This document shows positions 34,847 to 48,299 of a DNA stretch of 64,000 nt, piece by piece (the first letter of the stretch is position 1; each line of letters opens with the position of its first letter). The DNA is from Eleginops maclovinus (lineage: Eukaryota; Chordata; Actinopteri; Perciformes; Eleginopidae). Below the pieces are notes generated by a model. That model saw only the letters and a program-made list of their open reading frames with translations, was not told the origin of the DNA and made no database searches. A program made the position numbers and the translations under genes. The DNA lies in the NCBI RefSeq assembly GCF_036324505.1, contig NC_086366.1, forward strand, positions 8,309,427-8,373,426, read 5' to 3'.

Positions 34847-34863
34847 GGTTAAGACCTGTGATT
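34847..34863. repeat. short interstitial telomere-like repeat
   Basis: TTAGGGTTAGGGTTAAG, about two and a half units of the vertebrate telomere motif. Short enough to be chance or a double-strand-break repair scar. Confidence 0.7.
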
Positions 34864-35559
34864 ATACTCTTCTCTTTTGACCTTCTATTTCTAATCTTGG
34901 TTTACTGTCCTGGTCAGAAGGTTACAAACGGGGTCTGATTATTTTTCTCATTCCTGAACATCTACTCAATATGGTCTCACTGAGGATATGTGTGTCACAC
35001 AGGCTGTTCTTGGAGTGAAATCAATGTAAAGGAGGAGGGTAATCAGTTTGTCTGATGGACTTATCGACAAGCAGAAGTTCTTACAGGATGTGTGCGAGAC
35101 AGACGGGATAACCAGTGTCCCCTTACATCCTTTTCTGGTGCTGTAATTTGTGAGAAGTCTTGTATAGCTGCTGCATTTAACACTGTGTGACCTTTTATAA
35201 TTTGACCATACTGCACACATTTCCCCTTCTGCTTCTCCTTTTGACTGAAGATCGTAGAGTAGAGAAAAAGATCTTTAATGGCTTGGTAAAGCAAGACGGC
35301 GATAAGCTAAGTAGGACTGCAGAGAAAGAGAAAGTGGTAGAATTTCCACATCTTTCTGTCTTAATGTTTGCAGTGTAACGCATGGATGAGGATACTTGCC
35401 CCTGACTGGCTGGCAGGTTTCTTGTGAAATGTTCAGTAAATCTCAAAGATGGCCCTCTTTGATGGGAGATTTTTGACAGACCGGAATTCAATGTAGAAGT
35501 TACACAAGAAAAAATACAGTAAGACGGGGTTGATGTTGATCTACAGTAGGGAGAGGATT

Positions 35560-35700
35560 AGCTCTGACTGGAAATGTAGAAGTGAAAGAGCTAACAAGTC
35601 TGCGGAGTCTCAACAGGAAAATCCTCAGGAGATCAGCCTAGCTCTCTGTGTTTCTGTTCATCCAGTTCAGGAAATAGAGCTAATCCAAACATCCACAGGT
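35560..35700 (+). repeat. unnamed dispersed repeat, copy A
   Basis: From 35588, GAGCTAACAAGTCTGC followed by CTCAACAGGA and ATCCTCAGGAGATCAGC is matched at 47133-47190 with a few substitutions, and the similarity continues weakly to TTCAGGAAAT. The homologous pair lie 11.5 kb apart in the same orientation. Confidence 0.6.
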
Positions 35701-38098
35701 CTAATCAGGGATTATGCAGGTTATATGAAAACATATACAGACTCCGAAATGTGTGAAATTAAGCTTTTGTCAGAAATACATTGTAGCATTCGCCTTGGAG
35801 AATTACAAAAGTAGTAACATTGCGAAGCCAGTGAATTTGAAATGCACTTTGAAGACATTTCTTCTATTGTCTGAAGAAAAACACTCCTTAACTCAACTCT
35901 GAGTGTAATTATCCAATAACTTTTTGTCGGTCCGGTATATAACTGCTTTTTTTTACCGGCCATCACTGTTCTTGCTTTATACTCTTCATCTAATTGAAAC
36001 ACTTCTGCTGGTGCTAAACTAACTGATAATAAATACTACAATCTGAAGTAGTAGATAAGTGAACTTGTATGTACTTTTTCTTAATTACTGCTTTTATTTT
36101 AACTTTATTTTACATAGTTTCACTTCCATTCTTCATATCATATCGCATCATCTGGCTCAAAGCTTTACAAGAGTTGTAATACTGGAAAGTCAGTGAATTG
36201 GATTTAATCCACTGCGAATATTCCTTGTACTGCATGAAAACACAGCACCTCTGTCTGGATATTTGGGACTACTACGGTTAACAACGTGATCCAGTTCTCT
36301 CTGTGGAATGAAGGCCCAGTGACCGAGAACAATTCATTTCGGAGAGGATCTGAACCAGAGAGTCATTCTCTGATCCAAAGACATTTGGCGCTCTGCCAGA
36401 GGCAAACTATTATCAAACCAAGGTCTTTAGGGAAGCTTTCACGCTTTTGCATGCCAGCTCAGATGAAAACAGTCATAAATCAACGCTATCCATGGAGTCG
36501 CGTTAATCAGCTGGGGTCTGCAGTGTTGGAAACCACTGGGATGGAGTCACCAGGAATAGACAGAGAAGATCTTTATTCAGGACAGAGAACCAAATCGGAG
36601 GAAACTAGAGCCCCAAGTGTCATCAGTATCAGAGAACGTAAAGTACCACAGAGTGTCTGCAACTTTACGATAAATGATCCACTTCTGGAGGTCACAGCTC
36701 AGAGTGGAGACAGTGCAGTGTTAACTTGGTGTCAAATTTTGAAAATCAATACAGATCTTTTCTGAGCTGTATCCTGATACTTGATGGATGGACAGTCAAG
36801 CAGCAAACTTTCAGTTTTAGACTTATTACATCTTACTGGAAAGAGTTGGGCCTGATGTGAAGGACACACTAGTCAATGTTCATGTATCCGACAATTTGGT
36901 AGAGGATGAATCATAATGACTTAAGCAACCCCCCTGATCTTTCCCAGCAAGTGTGCTCATTTGTCTTGTGTAATGTGAAGTGTGAACAAGCTCTGTGCTC
37001 TGCTGCTGCTCTGTCTCTGTCCATGGTGCTGACTGGCAGGAAGGATCAACTCACTGCACTCTAGTTGAAGTTTGAGTTTAACACCAACTCAAGATTCTTT
37101 GCTGACCTGCTTCTACTCTTACCATGTCGCAGGTGGACTCCATGACATGATGACATCACAGTTGGGTGTACAGATTCAACACAGTTCAATTCTAAAATGC
37201 ACTCGTCCACACCTCAGTGATATTGAGTGCAAAGTGAAAATCCAAAACAGATTACTTTTATTTAGTCTGTAGCTCCATCGTTGCCTGTTTCTGTCTATTG
37301 CAGTTTTGTTTGTTTTTCTGCTCTATCTATTTTCTTTTAATGTGTGGAGAAGTAAAGCCTTATTTGCATTCTCAGCATGCCACAACATATTTAAATGTAT
37401 GCAGTAAAATGTAAATAATCGCCTTGTATCATGCTACTCCCATCTGTTTCCATATGTTTGCCTCAGAATAATCTCGTATGTTTTCCTCTGAGTATATCAG
37501 ACCCGAATCCTCCAGCATTTTATTGAGTCTTTACCACACATCCGAAGAGAACAGGAGAACAGGAACATTGTGGGCTTCAAATAAATAATGAATGAAGACA
37601 GAGAGGTCAGCAGCTTCAAACTTTATGGTCAGTATGATAAAGCATGAAGGAACTGTACTCAGAATCTCTTCTCTTTAGTGAGCAGGACAGTTTTCACCCA
37701 CAGTGGTGTTTTTCTCTGATTACAGAACTGTAAAAGCCAGAGAAAAATGGTCAAGAAAATCAAAGACTGAAATAAACTAGAACATTATGCTTAACACCAA
37801 TTTGATGTTAATTTATTTTTCCAACATTAGCAATATTTTAGCATTATGCAAAGATATTAGTTAGACAAGCAAATATGAAAGCATTTTCTACCACCTGTCC
37901 ATGCAGGATTACTCATTACAGTCATGTGTGGGAGGCTGTGCATATTCATTCATAGTGTTGCATCATTAAAAGAGCTTCAGCCTGCATTTCAGTCTGTATC
38001 TTAATGGGTTGTGATTGTTGGATTTGATTTGCATTACGATTCTGTTTCTAAACCTCAAAGAACCCTACAAGTTCAATTATTATTGTAAATCCTTTTTC

Positions 38099-38101
<3 letters not shown>
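35701..38101. other. intronic stretch
   Basis: A 160-codon open frame at 36286-36765 begins at GTG, not ATG, and shows no domain; it is not called. Nothing else recognised. Confidence 0.35.

Positions 38102-38164
<63 letters not shown>
38102..38164. repeat. (AC)31 microsatellite
   Basis: Uninterrupted dinucleotide run of about 63 bp. Confidence 0.97.
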
Positions 38165-38166
<2 letters not shown>

Positions 38167-38689
38167 GATCTGATGTGTCTCATAAATTATGTTGGATTGA
38201 AAGCAGTGTATGCATAAACCATTCTTGTTAAATGAACGATGTGTTTTCTTTTGACTTTAACAGGAAACAAGACGTGACACTCTGAGAATAAACAGTCTTC
38301 TCTGAATGAACAGCAAACTACATTATTCTCATCATATTGTTTTGATGAGACTTTGCTTTGTTTCGCTGTCATGTTAGGATGGAAACCGTATGTATCTCAT
38401 CTGAACATAAAATACAAATGAGCAGTGTGATAGAAACAGACGGTTAATAAAAACCCTCTATAAACACTTTCCACCTGTGGCATAATGTGAAATGAAACAC
38501 CGAAGGAAACTAAAATAGAAATCCTTCTTCAATGCAACTGTCATTTGTAACCTTTTTGTTAAAACTGAGAAATGTCTTGCTGAATTTAAGTAAGTGGGGG
38601 ATGTGTTTCAACAGCAAAACACTTTGACAAAGCCTCCATAACATAAAACTTCTGCAGAATTATTTATGCATAGTCCTACTTTAATATTT

Positions 38690-38965
38690 CCCAAACGCAT
38701 ATGGGGCGAAGCCTATGAGCTAGTTCAGGCAGTCAACTCGAGCACCAATGATACATTCGCACATAACGCCCCGCGCCACTTTTGCAACCTTTATTTAAGC
38801 TGTCAGATTTGCCCACCTCTGCCTCGCTAATGCTGCTGCTGCTGCTGCTGCTTCCACGTTGCTAATGCGTTCACATCGCTGCTGCTGCGTTCACGTTGGC
38901 GATGCTCACCTGCCCCAGCATCACCCAATCTTCCACCCAATCTTCCATCTGAAGGCTCGGGGGGG
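38690..38965. other. locally GC- and CpG-richer island with CTG repeats
   Basis: A 275-bp patch less AT-rich than its surroundings, with seven CTG units at 38831-38851 and an imperfectly repeated motif (GCTAATGC, GCTGCTGC, GCGTTCAC). A TATTTAAG lies at about 38791. It could be an old LTR fragment or a regulatory element; no boundaries were found. Confidence 0.35.
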
Positions 38966-39124
38966 GTTAGTTATCTAATCATCACTCAATGTTCTATGTA
39001 AATATGTGGAGTGATGACGCCAAACTCAAACTATATATTGCTAATGAAGTACACTTTGCACTAAAGTCTATGAAAGATTTGTCTGTGTGTTTTGGTTTAG
39101 TATAAATAGAGGATTAGGCAGACA

Positions 39125-39290
39125 AGAAAACATGTCTCCATATCTTCTCTCTACTGTGTGTTTTTGTAATGAAATGTCAGCAGTAACTAATGCTTGCCCC
39201 GCTGTAAGTACAGAGGCTCTTGAGTGAATTGGTCATGAAGTAGTGACGGCAGCAACACAGCGATCGATCAGCTACTCAATTTAAATTCAC
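39125..39290 (+). repeat. copy 3 of the unnamed dispersed repeat
   Basis: Core 39150-39215 (TTTTTGTAATGAAATGTCAG then CAGTAACTAATGCTTG) parallels copies at 28118 and 30400. Confidence 0.5.
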
Positions 39291-42200
39291 GAGACAAACA
39301 GTTTAAATGGGGAAACACTATCAGGTCTGCAGGATCAGTGCTGGAAACACAGGTTACCTTCCTTTTGGTTTGAACCTTCCCAGATGAACCGCACATCATC
39401 CTCATTTGATTTTTACAATACAATTACAAACACCATGTATTGTTAGTTTGTCTATATTGGAATAATTTAATGTAGATTAGTGGTCCAATTACAAGTATGA
39501 TATGTGAACTTGAAACTTGCAGTACATATTGACATTGAGAATGGACTAGTGATAAACCCTTGTGAATAATTGCAGTTTCATAAATTCAGAATCTACAAAA
39601 AGGGAAACAATATTTAGATGCAGGCTCGTTAGAAAGACCAAACACTGTGTTAAAGAAATCTGTAAAGGAAAGGGAACATGACAAGTCAATTGAAATATCT
39701 ATAGTTAAGATTTCTATTAGCACCCCTTACACTAAATCCTTTTATTTCTGAGTTGCTAAAGTATGTTCACTCTCTAACTTTCCTCCCATTAGTTCACACA
39801 TACATCATCTCCCATCACCATCTCCCAATTCTCTGTAGACTCTTACTACCAAGTCTTCTGTAATTCCAGATTTTATGACTCCCGCTCGTTTGGAGCGATC
39901 TTTTTTTTCTCGTTTTTATCTCCACTGAAATGATTTCCCCATAGCTGCCTACAGGTGACGGACAGTAAAATCATTAAGCTGCAGCTGATACATTGTTCCC
40001 TCTGAGGGGAGCAGTGATGTCCATCTCACTGCAACGCTTCTTTAAGCGCTTCATCTGCTCACACTTCAATTTATTTACATGTTGAACATATTTGCTGCTT
40101 GCTTTTACCATGCAACCAATGAGCAGCAGGAATAGAAAGATGATGAAGTGATGGAAATATATGAATATACTTTGCCAGGCTTGCTGAATACAAACAGTAC
40201 TTAGTGTATGAAAAGATAATTTGGCATTTAATGTGATTGTTTTCCATTTTAGCTTCAGATAGGTTTCTCTAAATGTTGTGCATCAGTGATTCTAACACAT
40301 TTTGGGGATTGAGAAAAACATCTAGTAATATTAACATGAAACAAATATGTATTTTCTTTGGCAGCAAAAGATCATTGTGGTGTTTCAGGGAAATTAACTT
40401 CATCCTTCTTCATAGTGGAACCACTTCCTATGTGTCCTTTATGTATTATTATCCTCTTTTACTGGCTCAATCAAACTTTATACAATAACAGAGCAAGGTG
40501 ATGTGGCAGGGCTTGGTCAGCAAACAACATAAGCATTAATCCTGTTAAAGGATAACAGGATTAAAGCTTTTTGCTTGGCTAAAGTGTTCACCTATTAAAT
40601 ATATCCACACATCTTTTCTATTAATCATTCATTCAAACAGGTAATCCTGTTGGAGAAAACACCTCTGATAATGTCATGTCCAGGGGACTTAAGCCATCAA
40701 TGTATTTCAGTCTGTTCAGCTGCTGTTTAATATGTGGCACTGTAATCACTGGAGGTTTGCTCATTTAATGATGGCTATCAGTCAATGAAGGAGCTGTGGA
40801 TTTGTGTTTTGTATATTCAATATAAATAGGGAGTGAAAATGGCTGCAAATGTACCCAGACTCCCTGCCCAGAGTCAGATGACCTCCACTGGGACACACAG
40901 CTGTATTAGACCGGTCTCTGTGGAGATCAGAGTGGGATACCATCCAATACATACACAGAATTACCAGAGACAGCTAATGGTGTACTAATGGTGTGTGAGG
41001 GGGAGACGGGGAAGGAACACATGGTAACATCAGGCTGTCTGTCAGTGGAGAGAGCAGAGGATCATAGAGGTGACACAGGAGTGAAAGGCTGTGTGTCTCT
41101 TAAGGAAACTTTGACTGAAAACATATAGTATGGACAGTGTTGATGTACTCTGTGTGTGTGGAGACATCTGAGTGATTTGTTTTACCATTATTTTATGTTA
41201 TTAAATTGCACACAATATATGTTTTCTACTCTGTGTGTATTTCCATTATTCCATGAACCATGAGCTTTGATTTTTTACACATTTACTTCAAATTCACACA
41301 CAAGGTCATTTAGGATCCCCAGCCTCGGAGAAATGACCTCTTCTTTTCCACTGTGTGTTTGTGCAGTATCACACTTCAAGAGGATGTTTTGTTCCTTTTT
41401 AAAATCCACACACTTTCCAACCGTTTAATTTGAGTTTGCATTAGCTCTCTAATTTTCGTGACATGATTAATTATGGCATTTCTTCTCTTCAAGGTTTATT
41501 AATTGTAATTTGGACGCGTTCACCATGGTAATCACTGTGCATTTGCCTGACATCTGCTGTCATAGCTGCTTAGCTCCTGTAGACAGTATTGATTAATGAA
41601 TATGTCTTTAACAAAAGTTGCCACACTTGGGGATTAATGCATTTTTGGCATTTTTCTTTTATTTAAGCTCACCTCATCATACATCCATTCAAGTTGTTAA
41701 TCGACTGCCTGTATACATGTTCTATATATCCCTGTAGATTAGCATGTTTTACAGGTAAGGGGTTCAATGCTGCCATGTGGAAGTCACGGTCAATAAAGAC
41801 AAACCCTTTTCCCTACCCCACTGAGGCGAATAATGTCTGATTTGTCATGATGAGATGAAGAAATGAGTTGATCTAAAGTGTGATGGATTTGATAAGGTGC
41901 ACACAGTAGGCAGTGCTTTTTAGGTATGGGGGGCCAGTTTGACCCTGTGTGTGTTTATAAGTGAGGTAATGAGGACACCGCATCCTGATCTGTTCACTTG
42001 ACAAGAGAGAGCAGGGCTTCATTCAGTAACACACACACATTTGTTGAATCCCAGAGCCTTGAGACTGTTTTGTCTGTTGAGTATCGTGGAGCACTGACCT
42101 TCATCATGTATATCTGCAGTCGAGAGCTGAGTGAAAGAAACGAGTCCTATGTAGCCTTACAATCGCTCCATTTTTCTCAGACTGCTTTGAATGGCACTGT

Positions 42201-42907
42201 GCTGGAGTAACATTATCCATGCTGTGTTAAGAGGTAGACTTTGACACAGCGGCAGCCTATCCTGAGTTGATCACACATCATGGATACACGATTCTGAATT
42301 GGATTAGGGCTCCACTGATTGCTCTCTCATTAGACAGTGGTGGAAGGATGGTGTACAGTAATTGCATAATGTCTATCCTTTCCCGTAAATATGGCTCTGT
42401 GGTTGATGGTAGAAACGTGGTTGGGTGGGATTTGCTGTCTCTTTAAGATCTTTGGGATGAGATGGTTGTTGTGTCATGTTTCCTGTGTGGTGTGTTGTGT
42501 ATGCAGTCTGTCTCTCTTCCAAGTCTACTCTGGTTTAATTACTTTTTATATTCTGATTAGCAACATCATATCACTTCCAATTAATGCATCACATCCAATA
42601 ACTTGTTCCTTTAGAACTTTATTATTTAAATACTTCATGCTGCTTAATTCAGGTGATCTGTCTATTGATCAGATGTGTTTTACTTCTACTTCATTCATCC
42701 CTTAAAAATCACTCCGGAAGAAAAAAGTGATTGTTTGATCCTTTTTAATGTTGCAGCATCTCTCACATCAGATAGGGGCTGTTATTGAAGAAGAGCAAAA
42801 TGAAGCTTCCTTCCATCTCTATAGAGTCACATCAGTGTTCTGGCAATGCTTTTTAAGTGGTTGTGAAGTAATAATGTGTTATAGTTGAGGATAATGTCTT
42901 TACACAA

Positions 42908-42910
<3 letters not shown>
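39291..42910. other. intronic stretch with hairpin and possible regulatory segment
   Basis: Contains a perfect 11-bp hairpin (TAATCCTGTTA at 40537-40547, loop AAGGA, arm 40553-40563) and an AT-rich segment 41440-41610 with several ATTAATTA-like cores. A minus-strand open frame at 39974-40183 with a hydrophobic stretch is discussed in the findings, not called. Confidence 0.4.

Positions 42911-42952
<42 letters not shown>
42911..42952. repeat. (TG)21 microsatellite
   Basis: Uninterrupted dinucleotide run of 42 bp. Confidence 0.97.
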
Positions 42953-42953
<1 letters not shown>

Positions 42954-43927
42954 CGTCAATCCATTGCACTACCTGCTGCACATACTGTACTTTAAAGTTA
43001 TGATTTAACTCTCCCACACTCTCCCTCCTGAATTATAATTCATCATTCTTTAACTGGCAAATCTTGCTGTGTGGATTATATGTCTGTGATATCTCAGTGA
43101 AATACGTGTGGTCTGTTATGATCTACCCACAGTAGATACTTTTCGTTCTCATTATAATCTACGTTTTGCTGCTTTGTACTCATTAAGAGACATTCACAAC
43201 TGTGAAACATTTTGTTGCTATAAATGTTTTACTCTCTTCTGACACATTTCTCAGACTATGAGATGAATTTTACTGAGGTCCATTTTTCAAGTTATACACT
43301 AATACATGAAGGGGAAAAAAGGAGAAGAGTTAAACACTTGACATGATGGTGGGTTTGTTCTCTGAACCAAAGCCCTTAATATGATGACTGAGTGTCAGCA
43401 ATGTCACATTAATCACAGTTATGAAAATCATCATTGTACATTTAGAGTAAAGTCAATGGCGGTCAAAGCAGCTATTTGCCACCATGATGAATCACTTCTA
43501 ACTGCGGTGATGTTGTTGTTTCACAGTAATGGATTTATTGTCCCATAATGAACAGAGCAACTTTTCAATATCACCTGAATGACGACTGTGTATCTGCTGT
43601 TCACTGTGACTGTGCATCGTTAGCTGCTATGGTCCATGGGTAGTGGCACTTTAAAGCAGAGCTCTGTAGATTGATGTACAGCTTCTTCTTAGACAGCTGT
43701 CAGTCCACAGCCTGACTTCCATTGGTCCATTTCTGCAGCCTCCATGCTGTCAATCAGCTGTCTGATGCATACTAACTGAGTGACAGTTAGGAAATATACT
43801 GTAATAATAATATTAGTAGTCTGTCCACAGCCTGACACTCACCTTTTCACTCCTACACTCTACTCAGCCTTTCTGTCTCATTCATGTTTTCAATATGCCA
43901 CAATTACACCTTTTAATTATGCAGACA
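42953..43927. other. intronic stretch, nothing recognised
   Basis: AT-rich non-coding DNA between two microsatellites. No exon-like segment seen. Confidence 0.4.
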
Positions 43928-44054
43928 CACTCACTCACTCACTCACTCACTCACTCACTCACTCACTCACTCACTCACTCACTCACTCACTCACTCACTC
44001 ACTCACTCACTCACTCACTCACTCACTCACTCACTCACTCACTCACTCACTCAC
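43928..44054. repeat. (TCAC)n tetranucleotide array, about 31 units
   Basis: About 127 bp of near-perfect ACTC/TCAC units. It reads as Ser-Leu-Thr-His repeats in more than one frame, which makes spurious open frames around it. Confidence 0.97.
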
Positions 44055-47000
44055 ACACTCACACACACTTAACCTTGCACACTCCCACATGGAAATACGG
44101 AAGCTATATTAGCTATAAAAGTCAAAACTTATAAAATAGCATTGAGGGTAAGCATCGTCGGTTTGTTGTTTTCATGGATTTTCCAGTAGCATTGTTGAAA
44201 TATAATACTCTATCATAAAATGTTGTTTTTGTTCAGTTGTAGCAGATGGTGGATACACAGTGGGGGATGCAAAACACTGGATCCCTGGAAAAGATATCTG
44301 TCATTGACTCACAAATGAGGCCTGTAATGTTGATAAATCCCTAAGAGCATTGCTTCCATTTAAAAAAAAAAAAAAAAAGGTACAATGCATCAATATTCTC
44401 AGCCTCAATACATTTGAGAGTACAGCCAATTAATCAGGTACTGGACCAACATTGCTCATGGTTCTACTTGATACTACAAAAAATAATTGTATTTCAAGCA
44501 TATCTGGATTCTGCAGCAGCATCAATCTATGGACTTTCTCTAAAAATGACACCTTTCCCCATTACAGCAATATAATGCCATGACTCAGCTGCAGTACTTA
44601 CAGTCTCAACGGATTACCTATCCCCCATAACTCCTTTTCTCGAGTGCAGCATCTCTAAAAGAATCCTCCTCATTTCCCATAAATCACCGCAGCTCCGAGA
44701 AAGGGAGCTATGTCAGGGCTTTCTGTGAGCTCTTGGACATTGTTTATACAGTAGCTATTCTCTGTTTTTATCTCACACCTAAACAACAAACCTTCCACCA
44801 AACTTTCCTTTTCATTGATTAATCGTTTTAAAATATGAAGTGATAGATAACTGAGAAAGAAATCCTCATGATAATAAGGGTAAGGATATGTTAAGCAGTG
44901 TTCATGCTGGTAAATTATTGGTCCTTTTGAACCACATTTAGCCCCTCTGAGGATAAATATTCCTCTAAGTGTTGACCTATAATTGAGACCTTTACTGTTG
45001 TATTACAGTCCCTAGAAAACAGCAGTATCCCCAGGTCTGTACCATCATAATGAAATATGGATGCACTGCACGCCTCCCTTGTATTGTGTATGCACCTGCA
45101 TGGCCCCACAGCCACTAAAATACTCCATTATTAATATCAACATTGCACAATCTCCATACTTGGTGAGATCATGTCTCATCTATATGCCAGGTTGTTTCTG
45201 CTCCCAGTCATGCGGGACTAAGCTGTTTCTCTCTCAATCTCATTCAGCCTCTGACATTTTGCCGTTTTTCCCTGAAGATGCGATCTACGGTACAACAAAA
45301 AGCTACCAAATCACCATTTATACAATCGCAATTATCAAACTAAAGCTGGAGTTCAGGACTTTAAATGATTGTCTGTTATATTCAAACCCTTGCCAACAAA
45401 GTACACACAATTCTAATTAAGCCCATGGCTGCCACGCGGTCTGTATTTGCCAGTTGCTATGTCTGGTATCTTTGGCGACTCTCCCATGCTTGCCCACAAT
45501 GGATGCATTTTCAAATTACCAAAGAGAGCTAAGGGAGAAGGTTTATGTGTATTTATTTGTGCATGAATCATGTGGGACCAAACAAGTATAACTAATCTTC
45601 CATTAAACAGTTAACTTAAGTCCTTTAACAACAACACACTCATTACACAGAGACTCTCTTTGAGTGAAGAGAAAGTTGTTAAAGAGGATTGTGCCTGAGC
45701 AAACATATTATACTGACAGAGCGGAATATTTGATCTCAGCTGGACCTCCGTTCAGTACTATAAACACTGTTTCATGTTCATACAGAAGATTATAGATTCA
45801 GCATGGACTGCAGTTCATTTCCTGAGCACTGGGTCAATTGTGGTTATCTGATATGAATCAGTAAGTGACACTGAAGGGGTGGAAAGATTTGAAAAATGAC
45901 ATCCAGATTCAAACCCTATGCTTGTAGTGCTCAGTGTTTTTAGCTTTTTTTTGTTGCCATCTTTGATAAATGTTGACCTTCACTTGTACAAAAAGCCTTG
46001 GATATTCATTGATCTACTTTAAAATCACCACACATTCAGGGATCACTGTCTTCACAGTCATCAGGTTCAATATTGTCTGCTCATCAAGTTATGGCTTAAC
46101 AGAGAGTAGTGCTGTAGGACGGATAGCCAATTTGTTGGTCAGTTGAACAATGTTTGAACTTGATTGGACAAGGAGGAGTTTTCTTTCAGCTGTTCTCATT
46201 GCTGTTCATCATCCTGCTCTCTCCCTCTGCTCTACTTTTCATTTCCTGCATTGCTCCTGTTGTATTTTTCTTCAGACATCCATCCTAAGGGGGTGTGTGA
46301 AGGTTGTCCCGTCCATGTGTTCCAGTAATGATTAACTGTGGTGACACTCAGAGAAAGAGAGTTATATGGATGATGTTTCCATTTAAAGTTCATGCTTACT
46401 AATCTTAAACTTCAGAGTCAGTGGATAGACCTAATCAACGTTGACATGTATTTCCATTCAAGGACAAATCTTGAATTCATTTGATCGTCCATCTGTCAGT
46501 CAGCCAGTACATCCTCTCATTTATGCAGGTGTTAATTATCATCTTTCACAAAATCTGTTCCGATACACGTGCTTTCTTTCTTTTTTAAAGGTAAAAACCA
46601 ATCTGCAGTGAGAGGGACATGACTATGTGTTGGTTGATTATTAACATTGCAGTTCAAATGTACTGGTAATAATCAGAAGGGTTTCTTGCATTGCATAAAA
46701 TAGTCTTGATACCTTCTGTACTGTAGAGGTCTAGAGTAAGCAGCTTACAGGTATAACGGGTAGGTAGGTGGTAAGCAGTCTGGTAACTTCTCTAGACAAA
46801 ACCACATCTGTATTGTAGCAGAGTTCATGCACACTTCTTATATGTTCTTTGTCCCTTAAATCTAACAACCCTGTTTTAACTTCGTAACATTAGTGTAATC
46901 TATGAATGAGGAGAGTAATCATATACGCCAGGACATTATCCATTACTTGACAGTCTTATACTGCATGCAACTTCAACATCCTTCATGATTTAGGAGTTGA

Positions 47001-47104
47001 AAGGATGTCAGTGTTTGACAGTGCCAGATGAGGCATAGACTTTATGCATCAGAAACACAGTTAGACATGGCCAGCATGGTCGGTGGTCTTAAACTGGAAG
47101 TAGG
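44055..47104. other. intronic stretch
   Basis: Poly-A run at about 44361-44377. No gene or complete mobile element recognised. Confidence 0.35.
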
Positions 47105-47240
47105 AGGTGATCTGACAAGGATAGAAGTGATTGAGCTAACAAGTCTGCCGAGACTCAACAGGATAATCCTCAGGAGATCAGCTGGGCTGTCTGTCTTTCT
47201 GTTGAATCTGTTCAGGAAATTCAGCTGAATCCTGCCACTC
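47105..47240 (+). repeat. unnamed dispersed repeat, copy B
   Basis: From 47133 the sequence parallels copy A at 35588 (GAGCTAACAAGTCTGC, CTCAACAGGA, ATCCTCAGGAGATCAGC). Same orientation. Confidence 0.6.
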
Positions 47241-48299
47241 GAGGCAGGAAAGAGAAATGAAGGACTGCCCCAGTGTGTATTGGATGTAGACATTATAAAA
47301 GATTGTGTGTGTTGCAAAATGTTTTTAAAAACAGCCAAACCACAGGATGAGACATCATTGGTTTATCTGTTTTCTCTCTAAGGGGAAGGTTATTTTCTGG
47401 TGAATCTTCACTGATCAAAACCTGACAGATCCACACTCGCAGACCACAGATCACAGCAGAGACCCTTTGCAGTTCATTGACAGATACATTCAACAACTAA
47501 CAACCGTAGCGTCAAATGTCAGATGAAGTTGACAGTTTGAATTCAAACCAATTTCATCAGAGGCTATTTTGAGACTCGGGTACCTGTGTGTGTTTTCTGC
47601 CCTCGGAGAACCAGGGGACTTTCATGTTTTGACCGCCCAGGGATGTAACAATGTGTGGCATTTAGTTAAAAACAGCCACATCAAAGGTTAGCATCCATCT
47701 TGCAGGTTTACACACACCTACTGTGTACAGACCACGCTGATGTCTCTGGTCATTCATTTTTCTTTTTATTCAGACTCCCTGCAGCATCAGATACCATGGC
47801 AGCTTACTGTCAACTGTCTCCACATTAGATCTGAGCTAGATGCAGTTGTGAAGTTGTTGTAATAGCCCTTTTTACAGCACAGATATTGACACGTCACATC
47901 AGGAAATGCACAGGTGTAATTGATGGCTGCAGCTGCTCACTGGGACATTGTTAGTGTATACCTGTGCTTCTCTGCTGTGATAAAGCACACTTGGCTATCA
48001 CTGTCACATAACTTATTTATTCGTCCCATGGTTTTTTTTATAGAGTAGACTATTGACTTTGAGCTAGCCCTCACAGTATACCTCTCTATGATGGATGTAT
48101 TCACACTGTACATTTTACATTTGTATTTAATTCGATATACCATTCCTTACACACTAAATATAAATAAGGTCCTGCTTTATATTGTGTTAACTGAAAATTG
48201 GCCCTTCAATAGTGTTTTATTTGTCAGTAGATTATAGATTATATCTTCACGGTCATCTGTATATTGTCTACGCTCTAATGCCAGTTTACTTCTATTTCT

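Noticed and set aside
36286..36765. 159-codon plus-strand frame
   Set aside because: No ATG at its start and no recognisable motif; possible fragment of an unknown repeat but not callable as a gene.
43780..44134. Open frames of about 80-110 codons rich in Ser-Leu-Thr-His
   Set aside because: Produced by the TCAC microsatellite, which is open in several frames.
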